Translations under genes and position numbers: made by a program
Notes under the pieces: model-generated
The model's database searches: none
What the model was told of the DNA's origin: nothing
Seen by the model: only the letters and a program-made list of their open reading frames with translations
Shown here: piece after piece, positions 62,108-63,354 of the stretch
Numbering within the stretch: position 1 is the first letter of the stretch
Layout: each line of letters begins with the position of its first letter
NCBI GenBank assembly: GCA_934169575.1
Contig: CAKPOA010000007.1
Location: forward strand, 1-63,354
DNA: 63,354 bases
Direction of reading: 5' to 3'
Source of the DNA: an uncultured Clostridia bacterium
GTDB lineage: Bacteria; Bacillota; Clostridia; TANB77; CAG-508

Positions 62108-63180
62108 ATGACTAAACAGGAATTAGAAATACTTATAAAAGAAGGTGAAGGCTATACATTAGAATTTAAAGAAAATTTAGGTAAAAAATTTATAGTTGAA
62201 GTTGTAGCTTTTGCTAATAGTATGGGTGGAAAAATATTAATTGGTATAGATGATAATGGTAATATTATTGGTACTATTGATAAACTTAAATTGTTTAGAA
62301 AAAGTAAATAATCAATATATGTTTACAAATGCAGGTGTTATTTTCTTTGCAAAAAATCCAACCAATTTTTTAATCCAGAACTATATAACTTGCATTGCTT
62401 TTAAAGGAACAAATAGAGTTTATATTTTGGATATATTAGATTGCAATAAAGATATAATAACCAATATTGAAGATGCTTTATCATTTACAAAAAAACATGT
62501 GAACTTAACGTATTTAATTAATGCAGAGGTTATGAGAGAACAAGGGAATGCAACAAGAAAAGAAGTTTTAGAAATCCCAGAAGATGTATTAAAAGAGGCG
62601 ATTATAAATCGGCATATGCCATCGACAATACTTTGAAGATGGCGCAAGGGTTATGGTAGAGATTTATGATGATAGAGTTTCAATAGTAAGCCCAGGTGGA
62701 GTACCAAAGGGAATTACCAAAGAAAATTTTGGTAAACGAAGTATTGCACGAAATCCTATTATTGCAGATTTATTAAGAAGAACACATTATATAGAAAAAG
62801 CAGGGACAGGTATAGGAAGAATGAGAGAATTAATGCAAAATGCAGGGCTGAAAGAGCCAAAATTTCAATACGATGAGTTTTTTGAAGTAAGTTTTTTAAG
62901 ACCATCATATTATGATAAAAATTATGGAACTTATGATTTATCAAGCAAAAATCAGAATATATTTAATAATAAGGAATTATCACTAAGTAAGAGGCAACAA
63001 GAAATTATAAATATAATAATAGAGCAACCTAATATTACTCAATCAAATATAGCAAAAATACTAAAAGTAAGCAGACAATCGGTTGCTACAAATATAAAAG
63101 AATTAAAAGATAATAATGTATTAGAGAGAGTTGGTGCAAACAAAAAAGGTTATTGGAAAATATTATTAGATTTACAATAA
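62108..63180 (+). pseudogene. AlbA_2/RecG-like (Schlafen AAA_4) DNA-binding protein, internally deleted; contains a CGG frameshift
   Basis: The N-terminus (MTKQELEILIKEGEGYTLEFKENLG...VVAFANSMGGKILIGIDDNGNIIG) is an AlbA_2 domain and starts after AAAGGTGG. Near 62290 the frame jumps and roughly 100 or more residues normally present are missing, joining at NCLEKVNNQYMFTNAGVIFFAKNP. The second part runs to the CGG at 62610-62612. Skipping its C restores NGICHRQYFEDGARVMVEIYDD...VSPGGVPKGI into the last part, which ends with a winged-helix (ITQSNIAKILKVSRQSVATNI). The internal deletion makes the whole gene probably non-functional. Confidence 0.75.
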
Positions 63181-63216
63181 ACTTTACAATAAACTTTACC
63201 ATTTTGTATATATAAA

Positions 63217-63244
63217 AAATATAATCTTCATATTTAATTTTATG
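63217..63244. repeat. 28-bp direct repeat, right copy
   Basis: This copy is identical to 61852-61879 and lies directly in front of a 5'-truncated nuclease frame. The two copies bracket the AlbA_2 pseudogene (about 1.34 kb). Confidence 0.7.
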
Positions 63245-63354
63245 TTACTACAGACATTGCAATTGAAAATATTCCTAAATATGAAAACGAGATAGTTATT
63301 AATATCAATAATGATATTCCATATTTTAAAGATGAAGAAATAACTACAGAGAAT
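63244..63354 (+). pseudogene. 5'-truncated DNA/RNA non-specific endonuclease, runs off the window
   Basis: The open frame reads VTTDIAIENIPKYENEIVIN then INNDIPYFKDEEITTEN and continues past the right edge. IPKY...V.IN...PYF resembles the region just after the signal peptide in secreted DNA/RNA non-specific nucleases. There is no start codon: an in-frame TAA lies three codons upstream, inside the 28-bp repeat. The 5' end seems to have been replaced. The call rests on about 35 residues. Confidence 0.45.

Noticed and set aside
62280..62330. First frame change in the AlbA_2 gene as recoding
   Set aside because: No CGG is present and a large central segment of the family is missing, so a deletion explains it.

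Overview
The window is very AT-rich, with strong Shine-Dalgarno sites, many sigma-A promoters (TTGACA-N17-TATAAT) and Gram-positive genes: mrnC, rbgA, sepF, divIVA, a class-B-like sortase, a surface protein ending in LPKTG, sufU and mntP. This fits an uncultured low-GC Firmicute, probably a gut clostridial lineage. Species is not resolvable from the sequence alone.

Layout. 1-1232: left edge of an accessory region, with the 3' end of a C-type-lectin/FGE-fold gene that looks like a diversity-generating-retroelement (DGR) target, and an unknown gene on the other strand. 1512-10724: surface adhesin, clpC, a helical-repeat/amidoligase protein with an unknown partner, and uvrC. 10897-17151: accessory island of nucleotide-related and defence-like genes (deoxyribosyltransferase-like, methyltransferase, XRE regulator, RhuM, DinD, ASCH-NUDIX, MazG-like). 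It is punctuated by three copies of the 5' end of rbgA. 17152-21241: rbgA, mrnC, rpsO, pnp. 21407-29221: lower-glycolysis cluster gap-pgk-tpiA-gpmI-eno with three extra genes embedded. 29290-31320: sufU, a 183-bp palindrome, a small membrane protein, carD and tRNA-Leu(UAA). 31325-35561: decayed integrative element beside the tRNA (integrase/excisionase remnants, broken HTH gene, DUF6076-like protein, nuclease). 35780-60191: housekeeping genes (mutL, miaA, sepF, divIVA, rsmD, sortase, two dehydrogenases, LspA-like protein, three pseudouridine synthases, mntP, ogg, smc, membrane/FAD proteins). 60320-63354: accessory again, with a type III toxin-antitoxin locus of CptIN type, a polysaccharide deacetylase, a decayed AlbA_2 gene and a 5'-truncated nuclease.

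The most striking observation concerns the codon CGG. By hand scan I find only six in-frame CGG codons in all genes of the window. Five of them (clpC, a methyltransferase gene, rbgA, cptN and the AlbA_2 gene) sit exactly where the reading frame must move by +1 to restore the conserved protein. In each case skipping the C turns CGGN into a glycine codon GGN. This suggests that CGG is unassigned, or is decoded as a four-base +1 frameshift site, in this organism. The sixth CGG is in a probably foreign gene and reads through normally. A systematic sequencing artefact is the main alternative.

The second notable structure is the array of accessory cassettes in front of rbgA. Each block is followed by a fresh copy of the rbgA start (30 codons, identical between copies 2 and 3), and two blocks begin with a shared noncoding end. 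This looks like repeated insertion of small defence-type cassettes that rebuild the essential gene they interrupt.
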